A stretch of 64,000 nt of DNA from Mesorhizobium australicum (GTDB lineage Bacteria > Pseudomonadota > Alphaproteobacteria > Rhizobiales > Rhizobiaceae): the NCBI RefSeq assembly GCF_900177325.1, contig NZ_FXBL01000004.1, positions 806,001 through 870,000 on the forward strand, given 5' to 3'. A program made the translations under genes and the position numbers. This document shows, piece by piece, positions 42,221-50,565 of this stretch (positions within the stretch are counted from its first letter, which is position 1; the number at the start of each line of letters is the position of its first letter). Below the pieces are notes generated by a model that had not been told where the DNA came from, did no database searches, and was given only the letters and a program-made list of their open reading frames with translations.

Positions 42221-43675
42221 ATGGCCTATGTGACGCAAGCCGACCGGATGCTCATCGGCGGAGAGCTGGTTCACGCCAGCGACGGGGCGTTCGACGAATC
42301 GATCAATCCGGCGACCGAGGAGGTGATCGGCCGCGTGCCGCGCGCCACCGTGGCGGACGTCGATGCGGCCGTCACCGCAGCCGATGCGGCCTGGCCGGCC
42401 TGGGCGGAGCTGACGCCCGCCGCGCGCGGTCGCGTGCTGCGCGATTTCGGCCAGGCGCTGCGCGCCCGCGCCGAGGAGATCCTTCGTGTCGAAGTGGCCG
42501 ACACCGGCAACACGATCACGCCGATGCGCGGCGATGTCGGCGTCGCGGTCGACAGCCTCGACTATTACGCCGGTCTCATCCACGAGCTGAAGGGTGAGAC
42601 CATTCCCGCCACGCACGAGAACCTGCACATGACGGTTCGCGAGCCCTATGGCGTGGTCGTGCGCATCGCGCCGTTCAACCATCCGCTGATGTTTGCGGTC
42701 GCCCGCACCGCCGCGGCACTCGCCGCCGGCAACGCGGTGGTGGTCAAGCCGCCGGAGACGAGCCCGCTGTCGGCGATGATCCTGGCCGAGATCGCCCGCG
42801 ATGCACTGCCGCCGGGGGTGTTCAACATCGTGACCGGCGACGGGCGCACGGCCGGCGACGCGCTGGTGCGCCATCCGCTGGTGAAGCGCATAGCCTTCAT
42901 CGGTTCGCCGGCCACCGGACGCGCCATCCAGCGCGCGGCGGCCGATGTCGCGGTCAAGCACGTCACGTTGGAGCTTGGCGGCAAGAACCCGCTGATCGCC
43001 TTCCCGGACACCGATCCAGAGGCGATCGCCGACGCGGCGATCCGCGGCATGAACTTCTCCTGGCAGGGCCAGTCCTGCGGGTCGACGTCGCGTCTCCTGT
43101 TGCACGAGGATATCCACGACCGCGTGCTCTCGCTGGTGATCGATAAGGTCAAGGCGATCCGCCTCGGCGACCCGCAAGACCCCGCGACCGGTATGGGGCC
43201 GGTCAATTCGCGCATGCAGTACGACAAGGTGCTGGCCTTCTTCGAGGCGGCGAAGAAGGATGGCGCACGGCTGATGACGGGTGGGCGCAGGCCCGAAGGC
43301 GCGGGCTTCGAACGCGGCTTCTGGGTCGAGCCGACCGTCTATGCCGGTGTCGAGCCCGGAATGCGCCTCTGGCAGGAAGAGGTGTTCGGACCGATCCTCT
43401 CCGTCGGCAAATGGAAGACGTTCGACGAGGCCGTGGAACTGGCGAACAGCACCGAATACGGCCTGACCGGCGCGGTGTGGAGCAACGACATCAACAACGC
43501 GCTGCGCATGGTGCGCCGGATCCGCGCCGGCCACACCTGGGTCAACGGCTGCTCGGCGCATTATCTCGGCGTGCCCTTCGGGGGCATGAAGAACTCCGGC
43601 GTCGGCCGCGAGGAGGGCATCGAGGAGATGCTCAGCTACACCGAGACGAAGACCATCAACATCGTACTGCGGTAG
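42221..43675 (+). CDS. NAD(P)-dependent aldehyde dehydrogenase
   Basis: 484 residues, full ALDH-family length. The catalytic Glu is E251 in LELGGKNP and the nucleophile Cys is C286 in WQGQSCGSTSR. The substrate/cofactor segments VRIAPFNHP (near 147), NAVVVKPPETSPLSA and FIGSPATGRAIQ (near 226) are intact, as is GMKNSGVGREEG at the C-terminus. It oxidises an aldehyde to a carboxylate in the cytosol. Position between an SDR and a class II aldolase suggests the aldehyde comes from alcohol oxidation or retro-aldol cleavage. GGAGATGTGAG precedes the ATG. Confidence 0.93.
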   Translation: MAYVTQADRMLIGGELVHASDGAFDESINPATEEVIGRVPRATVADVDAAVTAADAAWPAWAELTPAARGRVLRDFGQALRARAEEILRVEVADTGNTITPMRGDVGVAVDSLDYYAGLIHELKGETIPATHENLHMTVREPYGVVVRIAPFNHPLMFAVARTAAALAAGNAVVVKPPETSPLSAMILAEIARDALPPGVFNIVTGDGRTAGDALVRHPLVKRIAFIGSPATGRAIQRAAADVAVKHVTLELGGKNPLIAFPDTDPEAIADAAIRGMNFSWQGQSCGSTSRLLLHEDIHDRVLSLVIDKVKAIRLGDPQDPATGMGPVNSRMQYDKVLAFFEAAKKDGARLMTGGRRPEGAGFERGFWVEPTVYAGVEPGMRLWQEEVFGPILSVGKWKTFDEAVELANSTEYGLTGAVWSNDINNALRMVRRIRAGHTWVNGCSAHYLGVPFGGMKNSGVGREEGIEEMLSYTETKTINIVLR

Positions 43676-43682
43676 GACCCTC

Positions 43683-44408
43683 ATGCACGACGACGCCATT
43701 GTCAGGACGACCATCCAGGAACTCGTCATCGCCAACCGGGCGCTCGCGGCGGAGAACGTCATCGACGATTTCGGCCATGTCAGCGCCCGCCATCCCCTGC
43801 GGCCGGACCGCTTTCTCCTGTCGCGGTCGCGCTCGCCGATGCTGGTCAGCGCCGACGACATCATGGAGTTCGAACTGGACGGCACGCCGGTCGACCAGAA
43901 CGGGCGGCGCGTCTATGCCGAACGCTTCATCCACGCCGCGATCTTCGCCGCGCGACCGGAGGTGAACTGCGTGACGCATCACCACGCCCGCTCGGTCCTG
44001 CCCTTCACGGTGACTGACACCGTGTTGCGTCCGATGTTTCACATGGCGTCCGTGATCGGTCACGCCGTTCCGGTCTGGGAAAGCCAGGACGAGTTCGGCG
44101 ACACGAACATGCTGGTTGACACGCTGCCGATGGGAGAGTCTCTCGCACGGGCTCTCGGCGACGGCACCTGTGCACTGCTGCGGGGCCATGGCGCGGTCTG
44201 CGCGGCGTCGACGATCGCCGGGGCCTGTCTCGTCTCGGTCTATCTCAAGGAAAACGCCGAGATGGTGCTGAACGCCTTGCCGCTGGGCGCGCCGCGTTAC
44301 CTGACGGCGGGCGAGGTCGACAAGGCCGCCGCGATGCTGCTGAGCCCGATGCCGCTCGAGCGGGCATGGACCTACCGAAAGGCGAAGGCGGGTTTCCACG
44401 GGCTCTGA
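43683..44408 (+). CDS. Class II aldolase/adducin-family protein (paralogue)
   Basis: 241 residues, the same length as the aldolase at 3246. Zinc histidines are in VTHHHARS near residue 98 and the conserved RGHGAVC near 162. Shared blocks with the paralogue are ENVIDDFGHVSARHP, LSRSRSPM and FGDTNMLVD. It starts 7 nt after the aldehyde dehydrogenase stop and ends the operon at a hairpin. The tandem ALDH/aldolase order is compatible with aldol cleavage followed by aldehyde oxidation or with decarboxylation of a hydroxy acid; substrate unknown. Confidence 0.86.
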   Translation: MHDDAIVRTTIQELVIANRALAAENVIDDFGHVSARHPLRPDRFLLSRSRSPMLVSADDIMEFELDGTPVDQNGRRVYAERFIHAAIFAARPEVNCVTHHHARSVLPFTVTDTVLRPMFHMASVIGHAVPVWESQDEFGDTNMLVDTLPMGESLARALGDGTCALLRGHGAVCAASTIAGACLVSVYLKENAEMVLNALPLGAPRYLTAGEVDKAAAMLLSPMPLERAWTYRKAKAGFHGL

Positions 44409-44440
44409 TCCAGGCGGCGCGCCACTGCCTGGATGACCGG
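44401..44440. terminator. Hairpin between convergent aldolase and LysR genes
   Basis: An 8-bp perfect stem ATCCAGGC (44408-44415) / GCCTGGAT (44427-44434) with an 11-nt GC-rich loop, overlapping the aldolase stop and just before the LysR gene end. No U-tract; plausible bidirectional terminator. Confidence 0.5.
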
Positions 44441-45397
44441 TCAGTCGTCGTCCTGTTCGCCGGTGCCGTTCGAGGTCGGCTTCAACTCCGCGCGCAGGAA
44501 CTCCATCAGCAGCCGCTGCAGGCGCGAGAAGCTCTTGCCGCGCCGGTGGACGAGGAATGTCGGGACCCCCAGCTTGATCTGCGGCACCGCGATGTGCCGA
44601 AGCTGCCCGTTGGCCAGCTCGTTGCGCACGGACGTCTCCATGACGAAGGCCACGCCGGCATGGGCGCGCACCGCCTGTTTGATCGCTTCCGGGTGGCCGA
44701 ACTCCAGCTTGATGTTCTCGCGGACGATGCCGTAGGCGCGCAGCGCATCCTCCTCCAGCTCCCTGCGGACCTGGTTGCGCGGCGCGCTGACGAAAGGGAT
44801 CGTCGCAAGCTCGGCGGCGGTCGCCTGCGCGCCGAGACCTTGATAGTCCGGCGCCGCGATCAGGATAAACTGCTCCTCCCAGAGGCGTTCCACCACAAGA
44901 CCGTCGATGTCGTGACGCGGATCGAGGATGGTCAGGCCGAAGTCGCAGGCGCCGCTGCGGACCGCATCCGTCACGCCCTGCGGATTGGAGACGCTGACGG
45001 TGACCGTCGAGGCCGGATTGATGCGACTGAACCGCGCGAGCGTCGGCGGCAGGCTGTAGGAGGCCACGGTCATCGAGGCGGCGAGTGCCGCCGAACCGGT
45101 GAGGTCGCCCGCCGGTGCGCCGAGCTCGCGCTCGAACTCGCGCGTCCGGGTCACGATCTCCGTCGCCCAGTCGAGCGCTCGCTCGCCTGCCTCTGTCAGA
45201 GCAATGCGGCGGCCCTGCTTCGCAAAGAGCCGCACGCCGAGCTTGTCCTCCAGAAACCGGAGATGCGCCGTAACGACCGGCTGCGCCACGCCGATCTTCT
45301 CGGCGGCCCGCGTGACGCTCTGGAGCTGGCAGACGAGACAGAAGATCTCGAGCTTGTGCAGCGTCGCCTGCGACGCGAAGAGACGTTGCATCGGCAT
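44441..45397 (-). CDS. LysR-family transcriptional regulator
   Basis: 318 residues. N-terminal winged HTH: KLEIFCLVCQLQSVTRAAEK followed by IGVAQPVVTAHLRFLEDKLG and LFAKQGRRIALTEAG. The effector domain has the typical LTGSAALAASMTVASYSLPP and RSGACDFGLTILDP segments. It converges with the preceding HyuAB/ALDH operon and its own 5' side faces a decayed pseudogene, so it has no divergent partner, which is unusual for a LysR gene. Control of the plus-strand operon from a distance is plausible. The C-terminal extension FNGTGEQDDD-like tail is acidic. Confidence 0.88.
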   Translation of the reverse strand: MPMQRLFASQATLHKLEIFCLVCQLQSVTRAAEKIGVAQPVVTAHLRFLEDKLGVRLFAKQGRRIALTEAGERALDWATEIVTRTREFERELGAPAGDLTGSAALAASMTVASYSLPPTLARFSRINPASTVTVSVSNPQGVTDAVRSGACDFGLTILDPRHDIDGLVVERLWEEQFILIAAPDYQGLGAQATAAELATIPFVSAPRNQVRRELEEDALRAYGIVRENIKLEFGHPEAIKQAVRAHAGVAFVMETSVRNELANGQLRHIAVPQIKLGVPTFLVHRRGKSFSRLQRLLMEFLRAELKPTSNGTGEQDDD

Positions 45398-45421
45398 TTC
45401 CTCCCGGAGGGAGGTTAGCCG

Positions 45422-45800
45422 TCAATCATAGTGCAATCCATATGAATCGGGCTGGAATCCGGGATTTTCCTGATGAACGGAACTTCGGTCAGTCGCGATG
45501 ACCAAGCGTTCCATCCAGCCTTCCAGACCTTCACCGCTGACGAAGACGACATCAGCCTCTGAGGTTCTTGGCATCATCCAACGTCGGTTCGTATTTATGA
45601 GGATCGCCGTCCGGGGGCACGATGGTTTTGACCTCGACATTCGAGTCTCCGATTTCTTTCGCTACATCGGCGAGAACGGTGAAGCTTGCGACCACCTTGA
45701 GCGGTTTGGCCGAAGCCGTACCTGCCACTGCAATCGTGGCCGCCGTCGCTACGGAAGCCAGAAGATACAATCTAGGCATTGTCATTCTCTCCTTGGACAT
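45422..45800 (-). pseudogene. Truncated, frameshifted metal ABC transporter substrate-binding protein (ZnuA/SitA-like)
   Basis: A signal-peptide-bearing N-terminus (VATAATIAVAGTASA) is followed by KPLKVVASFTVLADVAKEIG and PDGDPHKYEPT, the hallmark start of zinc/manganese-binding SBPs. The frame closes at 45552, but the family sequence resumes in another frame as ADVVFVSGEGLEGWMERLV, so a frameshift lies near 45555-45565. Similarity ends near 45495 and no ATPase or permease is present. Intact relatives are ~300 residues, so about two-thirds is lost. It marks a recombination scar between the HyuAB operon/LysR and the molybdenum hydroxylase block. Confidence 0.8.
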
Positions 45801-45902
45801 CAGCCCGTGAGATGCGGGCGCGGGAACAGGCGCCTGAGCGCGCGCGTCGGCGCGGCGAGCAGCGGGACGCTACAGGAGGCTTGCCGCCGACCGAGCAGTC
45901 GA

Positions 45903-46577
45903 CTACTTCGTCAGGAAATGCCGGTTCTGTTCACGCTCGATGACGGCAATGACGGCCGGACGCTGCAGCATTTGCACCTTGTGCCGCGTGTAGTTTTTAA
46001 GATCCTGCATCGGCAGGCCATTGCTGGTTCCCCAACCGTAGAACACGAGCGCATAGGGATCGACGACGGTGTAGGCATCCCCCATCATCCAGTGATTGTC
46101 GCCGATCAGCGCATCGATCTCCCGCATGCATTCCCAGTAGCTTGATGCTGCCTTGGTCCTGATGGCGTCGTGCATGTCCTCGTGGTCGACGAAGCGGTGC
46201 GGCCGGAACCTGGCGCGCTGGAAGATGTGCGGCGTGTTCGAGAACCACGCCATCTGCGCGACGCACTGCATGCGCGAAATGAGGTCCGTGGGAAGCAAGC
46301 CGGCCTCCGGATAGGCGGTCGCGATCCACGTCAAGATTGCGGTGTTCTCCGTGATCACCTTGCCGTCCACGCTGAGCGCGGGCACTCGGCCGCGTGGATT
46401 GATCTCGAGGAATTCCGGCGTCTGGTGCTGGTTCTTGGCCAGAAGAGTCTCGATCGCGCGGTAGGGGTGCCCGCTTTCCTCGAGCGCGATGTGGGAGGCC
46501 AGCGAGCAGGCGCCTGGGCTGTAGAAGAGCGTCGGGTCGCCGTCGCGGGGTACGCCGATGTGATGCGCCGTAGTCAT
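45903..46577 (-). CDS. Glutathione S-transferase family protein
   Basis: 224 residues from ATG 46577. N-terminal thioredoxin-like domain TLFYSPGACSLASHIALEE near residues 15-33, NPRGRVPALSVDG and the SNAIL-like TENTAIL motif. The C-terminal helical domain includes NHWMMGDAYTVVDPYALVF. Beta-class-like bacterial GSTs with SPGACSLA often act in stress defence or aromatic catabolism. ATG 46577 is chosen because AAGGGA lies upstream; ATG 46631 overlaps the upstream gene's stop and adds 18 residues. It is the last gene downstream of the molybdenum hydroxylase, probably in the same operon. Confidence 0.86.
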   Translation of the reverse strand: MTTAHHIGVPRDGDPTLFYSPGACSLASHIALEESGHPYRAIETLLAKNQHQTPEFLEINPRGRVPALSVDGKVITENTAILTWIATAYPEAGLLPTDLISRMQCVAQMAWFSNTPHIFQRARFRPHRFVDHEDMHDAIRTKAASSYWECMREIDALIGDNHWMMGDAYTVVDPYALVFYGWGTSNGLPMQDLKNYTRHKVQMLQRPAVIAVIEREQNRHFLTK

Positions 46578-46627
46578 GCTAAAATCCCTTCCGTGATTGT
46601 CCGTGCCGTCGGGGGGCGCGGCAGTCG

Positions 46628-48733
46628 TCATGTGTCCATCAGAGCCGCGACGACGCGGTCCCGCGTCATCGGCATGTCACGGATCCGCACGCCGAGCGCG
46701 TGGGCGACGGCATTGCCGATAGCAGCCGCCGCCGGACCGCCCGCGCATTCGCCGACGCCGAGCGGGTCGTGAGCAGACGCCTCGACCAGTTCGACATGGA
46801 TCTCTGGGATGTCGTTGAAGCGGATGACCGGATAGCTCTTCCAGTCGACACCGGCTGGTCCACTCGCGTCGAACCGCATCTCTTCGATCAGCGCCCAGCT
46901 GACCGCCTGCACGATGTTGCCTTCGACCTGGTTGGCGACCCCGTCGGGATTGATGACCAGGCCGGCGTCGACCGCACACCAGACATCGGTGACGCGGACA
47001 GCCTCGTCCACCTCGACGGCTGCGACCACCGCCGCATAGGCAGAGCTATTCTTGTAGCGGGCAAGTCCGAGCCCGAGGCCGCGTCCGGTTCCGCCCGGGC
47101 CGCGCTCCGACCATCGCGCGAGGGCGGCGGCGCGTTCTAGCACTGCCCGTGCACGCGGATCGCTCAGCAGCGACAGGCGATAGGCGAGCGGATCGGCACC
47201 GGCGCGTGCGGCCAGTTCGTCGACGAGGGCCTCGATGGCGAAGACGTTCAGCGTCGCCCCCAGCCCGCGAAGCGACGAGGTGCGGACCGGAACGTCGTGG
47301 ATGAGGTGGAAGTCGATGCCCTTCGTCGCGATATCGTAGAGTGGAATGCCGTTGCGCGTTGCCCCACCGCCGCGCTCCTCGGGGATGTCGAAAGGCTTTC
47401 GCTCGGGCGGTGGCGTCTCCAGCGCCTCGGCGGCCAGGAGATAGGCGCCGCCGACGCCGGGCCGCTGGCCGTGCGCCGCGCTCCAGATCTCGGTTGTCCA
47501 GCCGACCGGACGGCCATCCTCGCCGACCGTCGCATGCACTTCAACTTCCATCGCGGAAGAGAGCGGCTCGTAGGAGAATTCGTCGGCACGGGTCCAGCAG
47601 AGACGGATCGGTCGGCCAGGTAATTCCATTGCCGCCAGCGCGGCGTCGAGGGCGGCATCGTCGGCGCCGTTGTGACCATAGCAGCCGGCGCCCTGCACAT
47701 GGTGGCAGGCGACCTTGTCGATCGACAGGCCGAGGGTTGCCGCGATGTTGGCGCGCAACGGATGCATGCCCTGCGCATGCGACCAGACGGTCAGGCGCGC
47801 GTCCTGCCACAGCGCAAGGGCGCAGGAGGGCGCGATCGAGCCATGTGAGAGGAAAGGCCGCGAGAAGCGCATCGAAACGCGGTGCGCGTCGCCGGCTGCC
47901 GCGGGATCGCCGATGCGGCGGTCATGCGACGGCTGCGCGGCGAGCCAGGCCGGGCTCGCCTGTTCGGCACGGAGCTCACGACGGGTCTCCCACACCGCGA
48001 TGTCGGCCGCCTTGGCTGCCGCCTTGCGCACGGCAGTTTCGTCCTCCCCGGCAATGGCGACGAAATCCGCCCGCCGCACGATCATCACCTCGTCGCCTGC
48101 CGCCCGCCGCACGGCCTCGTCGTCGAGCGCGCGCAGCCGGGCGCCGCGTCGAGGCTGGCGCACCGGGCGCGCGTGGAGCATGCCGGGCATGACAATGTCC
48201 TGGATGAAGCCGGTGCCGGTAAGCTTCGCCGGCAGGTCGAGACGCGGGATGGCCCGCCCGACAATGCGATGCTCCGCGACGGGCTTCGGCGCGACGGCAT
48301 CGGTCGCCTCCGCCGACAGGTCGATTTCCGGTGCGACGTCCCAATAGTCGAGCCCGGTAGCAAGGCCACCCCGGACGAACTCTCCGGCCAGCACCGACAA
48401 CTCTTCCGGCGCGGCATTGAGCCGGAGCGCGGCGCGGGTGAGCGCGAGCGCGCGGACCTCGGCGGACACAGCCCGGATCGCGCCGCCGGAATGCTCCACC
48501 GACCAGCTCGACGCGGTGTAGCCCTCTCCCGGACCTTCGAGGCTGTTGCCGGACATGACCCGTACCTGGTCCAGGCGCAGGTCCAGCTCCTCAGCGGCGA
48601 TCTGCGCCAGCGCGGTGAGGATGCCTTGTCCGAGTTCCACCTTGCCGGTCGCGACGCGTATCGTCCGGTCGGGCTCGAAGCGCAGCCAGCGGTCGAGGCG
48701 GGGATTGTCCCGCAGGCTCTGGCTAGTAGCCAT
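46628..48733 (-). CDS. Molybdopterin-binding subunit of xanthine oxidase-family hydroxylase (IorB-like)
   Basis: 701 residues. N-terminal RFEPDRTIRVATGKVELGQG near residues 12-31, GEGYTASSW, and a C-terminal GVGECAGGPAAAAIGNAVAH holding the active-site Glu, as in isoquinoline 1-oxidoreductase and aldehyde oxidoreductase large subunits. It hydroxylates aromatic heterocycles or aldehydes at a Mo-cytosine-dinucleotide centre. It overlaps the [2Fe-2S] subunit gene by 11 nt. No FAD subunit (CoxM/NdhF type) or cytochrome subunit lies nearby, so the electron acceptor is not evident. GGGAGG precedes ATG 48733; the longer in-frame start lies inside the small-subunit gene. Confidence 0.9.
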   Translation of the reverse strand: MATSQSLRDNPRLDRWLRFEPDRTIRVATGKVELGQGILTALAQIAAEELDLRLDQVRVMSGNSLEGPGEGYTASSWSVEHSGGAIRAVSAEVRALALTRAALRLNAAPEELSVLAGEFVRGGLATGLDYWDVAPEIDLSAEATDAVAPKPVAEHRIVGRAIPRLDLPAKLTGTGFIQDIVMPGMLHARPVRQPRRGARLRALDDEAVRRAAGDEVMIVRRADFVAIAGEDETAVRKAAAKAADIAVWETRRELRAEQASPAWLAAQPSHDRRIGDPAAAGDAHRVSMRFSRPFLSHGSIAPSCALALWQDARLTVWSHAQGMHPLRANIAATLGLSIDKVACHHVQGAGCYGHNGADDAALDAALAAMELPGRPIRLCWTRADEFSYEPLSSAMEVEVHATVGEDGRPVGWTTEIWSAAHGQRPGVGGAYLLAAEALETPPPERKPFDIPEERGGGATRNGIPLYDIATKGIDFHLIHDVPVRTSSLRGLGATLNVFAIEALVDELAARAGADPLAYRLSLLSDPRARAVLERAAALARWSERGPGGTGRGLGLGLARYKNSSAYAAVVAAVEVDEAVRVTDVWCAVDAGLVINPDGVANQVEGNIVQAVSWALIEEMRFDASGPAGVDWKSYPVIRFNDIPEIHVELVEASAHDPLGVGECAGGPAAAAIGNAVAHALGVRIRDMPMTRDRVVAALMDT

Positions 48734-49211
48734 TGCAGACCTCCCCGCGCAGCATGCCTGCCGCTCGAGACACCGCGCGCAGGATGCGAGGATGCGCACC
48801 GCAGCGGCAGAGGTTGGGATCGAGCGCCGCGACGATTTCGGCGCGACTGGGCGACGGGTTGCGGTCGAGCAGCGCCTTGGCCGCGATCAGCATGCCCGAC
48901 AGACAATAGCCGCACTGGCCGGCCTGCTCGTCGAGGAAGGCTTGTTGCAACGGGTGAAGGGCTCCGTCCGTGGCCAGTCCCTCGACCGTAACGATGAAGC
49001 GCCCTTCAAGGGTGCCGGCCTCACGGCTGCATGAATAGGCGGTATCGCCGTCGACCAGCACCATGCATGCGCCGCACTGCTCGAGGCCGCAGCCATAGCG
49101 GGCGCCAGTCAACCCGAGGTGATTGCGCAGAACGTCGAGCAACGGGGTCGTTACGGGCGCCTCGACCACGTGGTCACGGCCATTGACGGTCAGGGTCAGA
49201 TGTTCGTTCAT
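48723..49211 (-). CDS. [2Fe-2S] subunit of molybdenum hydroxylase (IorA-like)
   Basis: 162 residues. The plant-ferredoxin cluster is GCGLEQCGACMVLVDGDTAY with a later Cys, residues ~41-62. The all-alpha second cluster has CGYCLSGM near 100 and NLCRCGAHPRIL near 138. All eight ligand cysteines appear present. It transfers electrons from the Mo centre of the 46628 subunit. The genes overlap by 11 nt in the usual small-then-large order, and the OsmC-like gene ends 16 nt upstream. Confidence 0.92.
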   Translation of the reverse strand: MNEHLTLTVNGRDHVVEAPVTTPLLDVLRNHLGLTGARYGCGLEQCGACMVLVDGDTAYSCSREAGTLEGRFIVTVEGLATDGALHPLQQAFLDEQAGQCGYCLSGMLIAAKALLDRNPSPSRAEIVAALDPNLCRCGAHPRILRAVSRAAGMLRGEVCNGY

Positions 49212-49227
49212 GCGGTCCTTCGCGGCG

Positions 49228-50397
49228 TCAGGATATCAGTTCGCCGTTGAGGCGGAGCGTCACGGCCGGCGTGACGCTGGCGGCAGCTGCCGCATGCATG
49301 AAGCATGTGCGGGCGGCCATGTTGAGGAGATTCTCGTGCATTTCCTCGGGCGCGTCTCCGTTCAGGAACAGGTGCGTGTCGAGCACCTCGGTCCGGACGT
49401 CTGCACCGCCTGTGAACGCGGTCTGCTGGACGAGCCGCGGCGAGCGGATCGCAAGCTTTTGCGCCTCGACGTAGCGGTGAAGCTGGGTGAGAAAGCAGAA
49501 GGCGATCCCCGTCGAGAGAAGGCCCAGTGCCGATGGCGCCGTGTCCGCCGGACTATCGTCGCTCAGCAGACGGAAATGGCTCATCCCGGGGCGTGCGATC
49601 CACGTCTCCGTCGCGAACCGGCCGTGGCCGAGGGACGTACCTCGCCCCGCGATCGTGAAGTATCGTTTTCCGGTCGAAGCGAAAGGTATCTGCGGCGCTT
49701 CGCCGATCTCGGTGATACCTGGCTTCTCCAGGATCGCCCTATCGCCTTGTAGTCCTTCCGGCCGTGGGGGCTTGAGCGTCAGAAACGGATCGGCGAAGTC
49801 CCCACCCACCGATTGCCGCCCACCGAGGGCCAAGCGCTGCCGGCCGTTGATGGTCAGAGCGAAGCTGCTGCTCCGCGCCGGCTCGCGCAGGAAGGCGATC
49901 GCCGGTGATGTGTCCATAGCCTCCTCCAGCAGCGAGCGCGCGGCCGCCGCTGACAGGCTGCCGGTCAGAGCGACGTCGAGGCTTGCCGCCTCCGACGTGG
50001 CCGTCGCCGTAGAATGGATGAACGAGCCGCTCGCGCCGAACGTGTGCGACACGTCGATCGCGGTCCCGACCAGGTCGACGCGGGCCCGTCCGGCTGCTGC
50101 CTCCAGACGGCTGGACAGATCCCCGGCCACTCCTGCGATCAGGTAGCCGAGCGGGAACGGCGCAATATCGTGCCCGTTCATCGTCGCGCCCTCGTCGGCG
50201 GTCAGACGCCAGGTGCTGCCTTGGTCTCCCTCCGAAAGCACGCCTTCCTTCTGCTGCGCTTCAGCCGCGCGCGCTGCCACCCTGAAGCACCCGTCTCCCG
50301 CGCCTACCACCACGTCAGGACGGGACGCACCGATCCGGGTTCGGAAGCCAAGCGGATCGCCGTATCGAAGGATGCTGTCCTGTGATCCGCTGCTCAT
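49228..50397 (-). CDS. Protein with two OsmC-like domains
   Basis: 389 residues from ATG 50397. Two OsmC/Ohr-like modules are suggested. Module 1 (about residues 50-180) contains GATMNGHDIAPFPLGYLIAG but has no Cys at the expected helix position (GVAGDLSS). Module 2 (about 270-385) has Cys in GIAFCFLTQL and ARTCFMHAA, about 60 residues apart, as in the thiol pair of OsmC/Ohr peroxidases. The function is not known; it may reduce peroxides or assist maturation of the adjacent molybdenum hydroxylase. AGGA precedes ATG 50397. It lies 16 nt upstream of the iron-sulfur subunit gene and is presumably co-transcribed with it. Confidence 0.72.
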   Translation of the reverse strand: MSSGSQDSILRYGDPLGFRTRIGASRPDVVVGAGDGCFRVAARAAEAQQKEGVLSEGDQGSTWRLTADEGATMNGHDIAPFPLGYLIAGVAGDLSSRLEAAAGRARVDLVGTAIDVSHTFGASGSFIHSTATATSEAASLDVALTGSLSAAAARSLLEEAMDTSPAIAFLREPARSSSFALTINGRQRLALGGRQSVGGDFADPFLTLKPPRPEGLQGDRAILEKPGITEIGEAPQIPFASTGKRYFTIAGRGTSLGHGRFATETWIARPGMSHFRLLSDDSPADTAPSALGLLSTGIAFCFLTQLHRYVEAQKLAIRSPRLVQQTAFTGGADVRTEVLDTHLFLNGDAPEEMHENLLNMAARTCFMHAAAAASVTPAVTLRLNGELIS

Positions 50398-50522
50398 CGG
50401 GATGGTCCTGCCGGAAAGGATTGCACCCGCGGCTCGGCGTGCCACGACAGAGGGAGTGCGCGAGTCGGACCGGCAAAGCGACCGGTTACCCGGATCGATC
50501 CCGGCGATTGAAGAACGGCTTC

Positions 50523-50552
50523 ATGGTGCGGTCGAATGGCCGACCGCACCAT
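50523..50552 (-). terminator. Perfect 12-bp hairpin downstream of TTT binding-protein gene
   Basis: ATGGTGCGGTCG / CGACCGCACCAT with a 6-nt AATGGC loop, just below the stop of the binding-protein gene at 50566. The stem is strong but no U-run follows on the minus strand, so it may act as a partial terminator or mRNA-stabilising end before the OsmC operon. Confidence 0.6.
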
Positions 50553-50565
50553 CTGGCCCTCAGGT

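Noticed and set aside
44441..45397. LysR read as part of a divergent pair with an operator on its 5' side
   Set aside because: The region beyond its start holds only the decayed metal-transporter fragment, so no intact divergent target exists.
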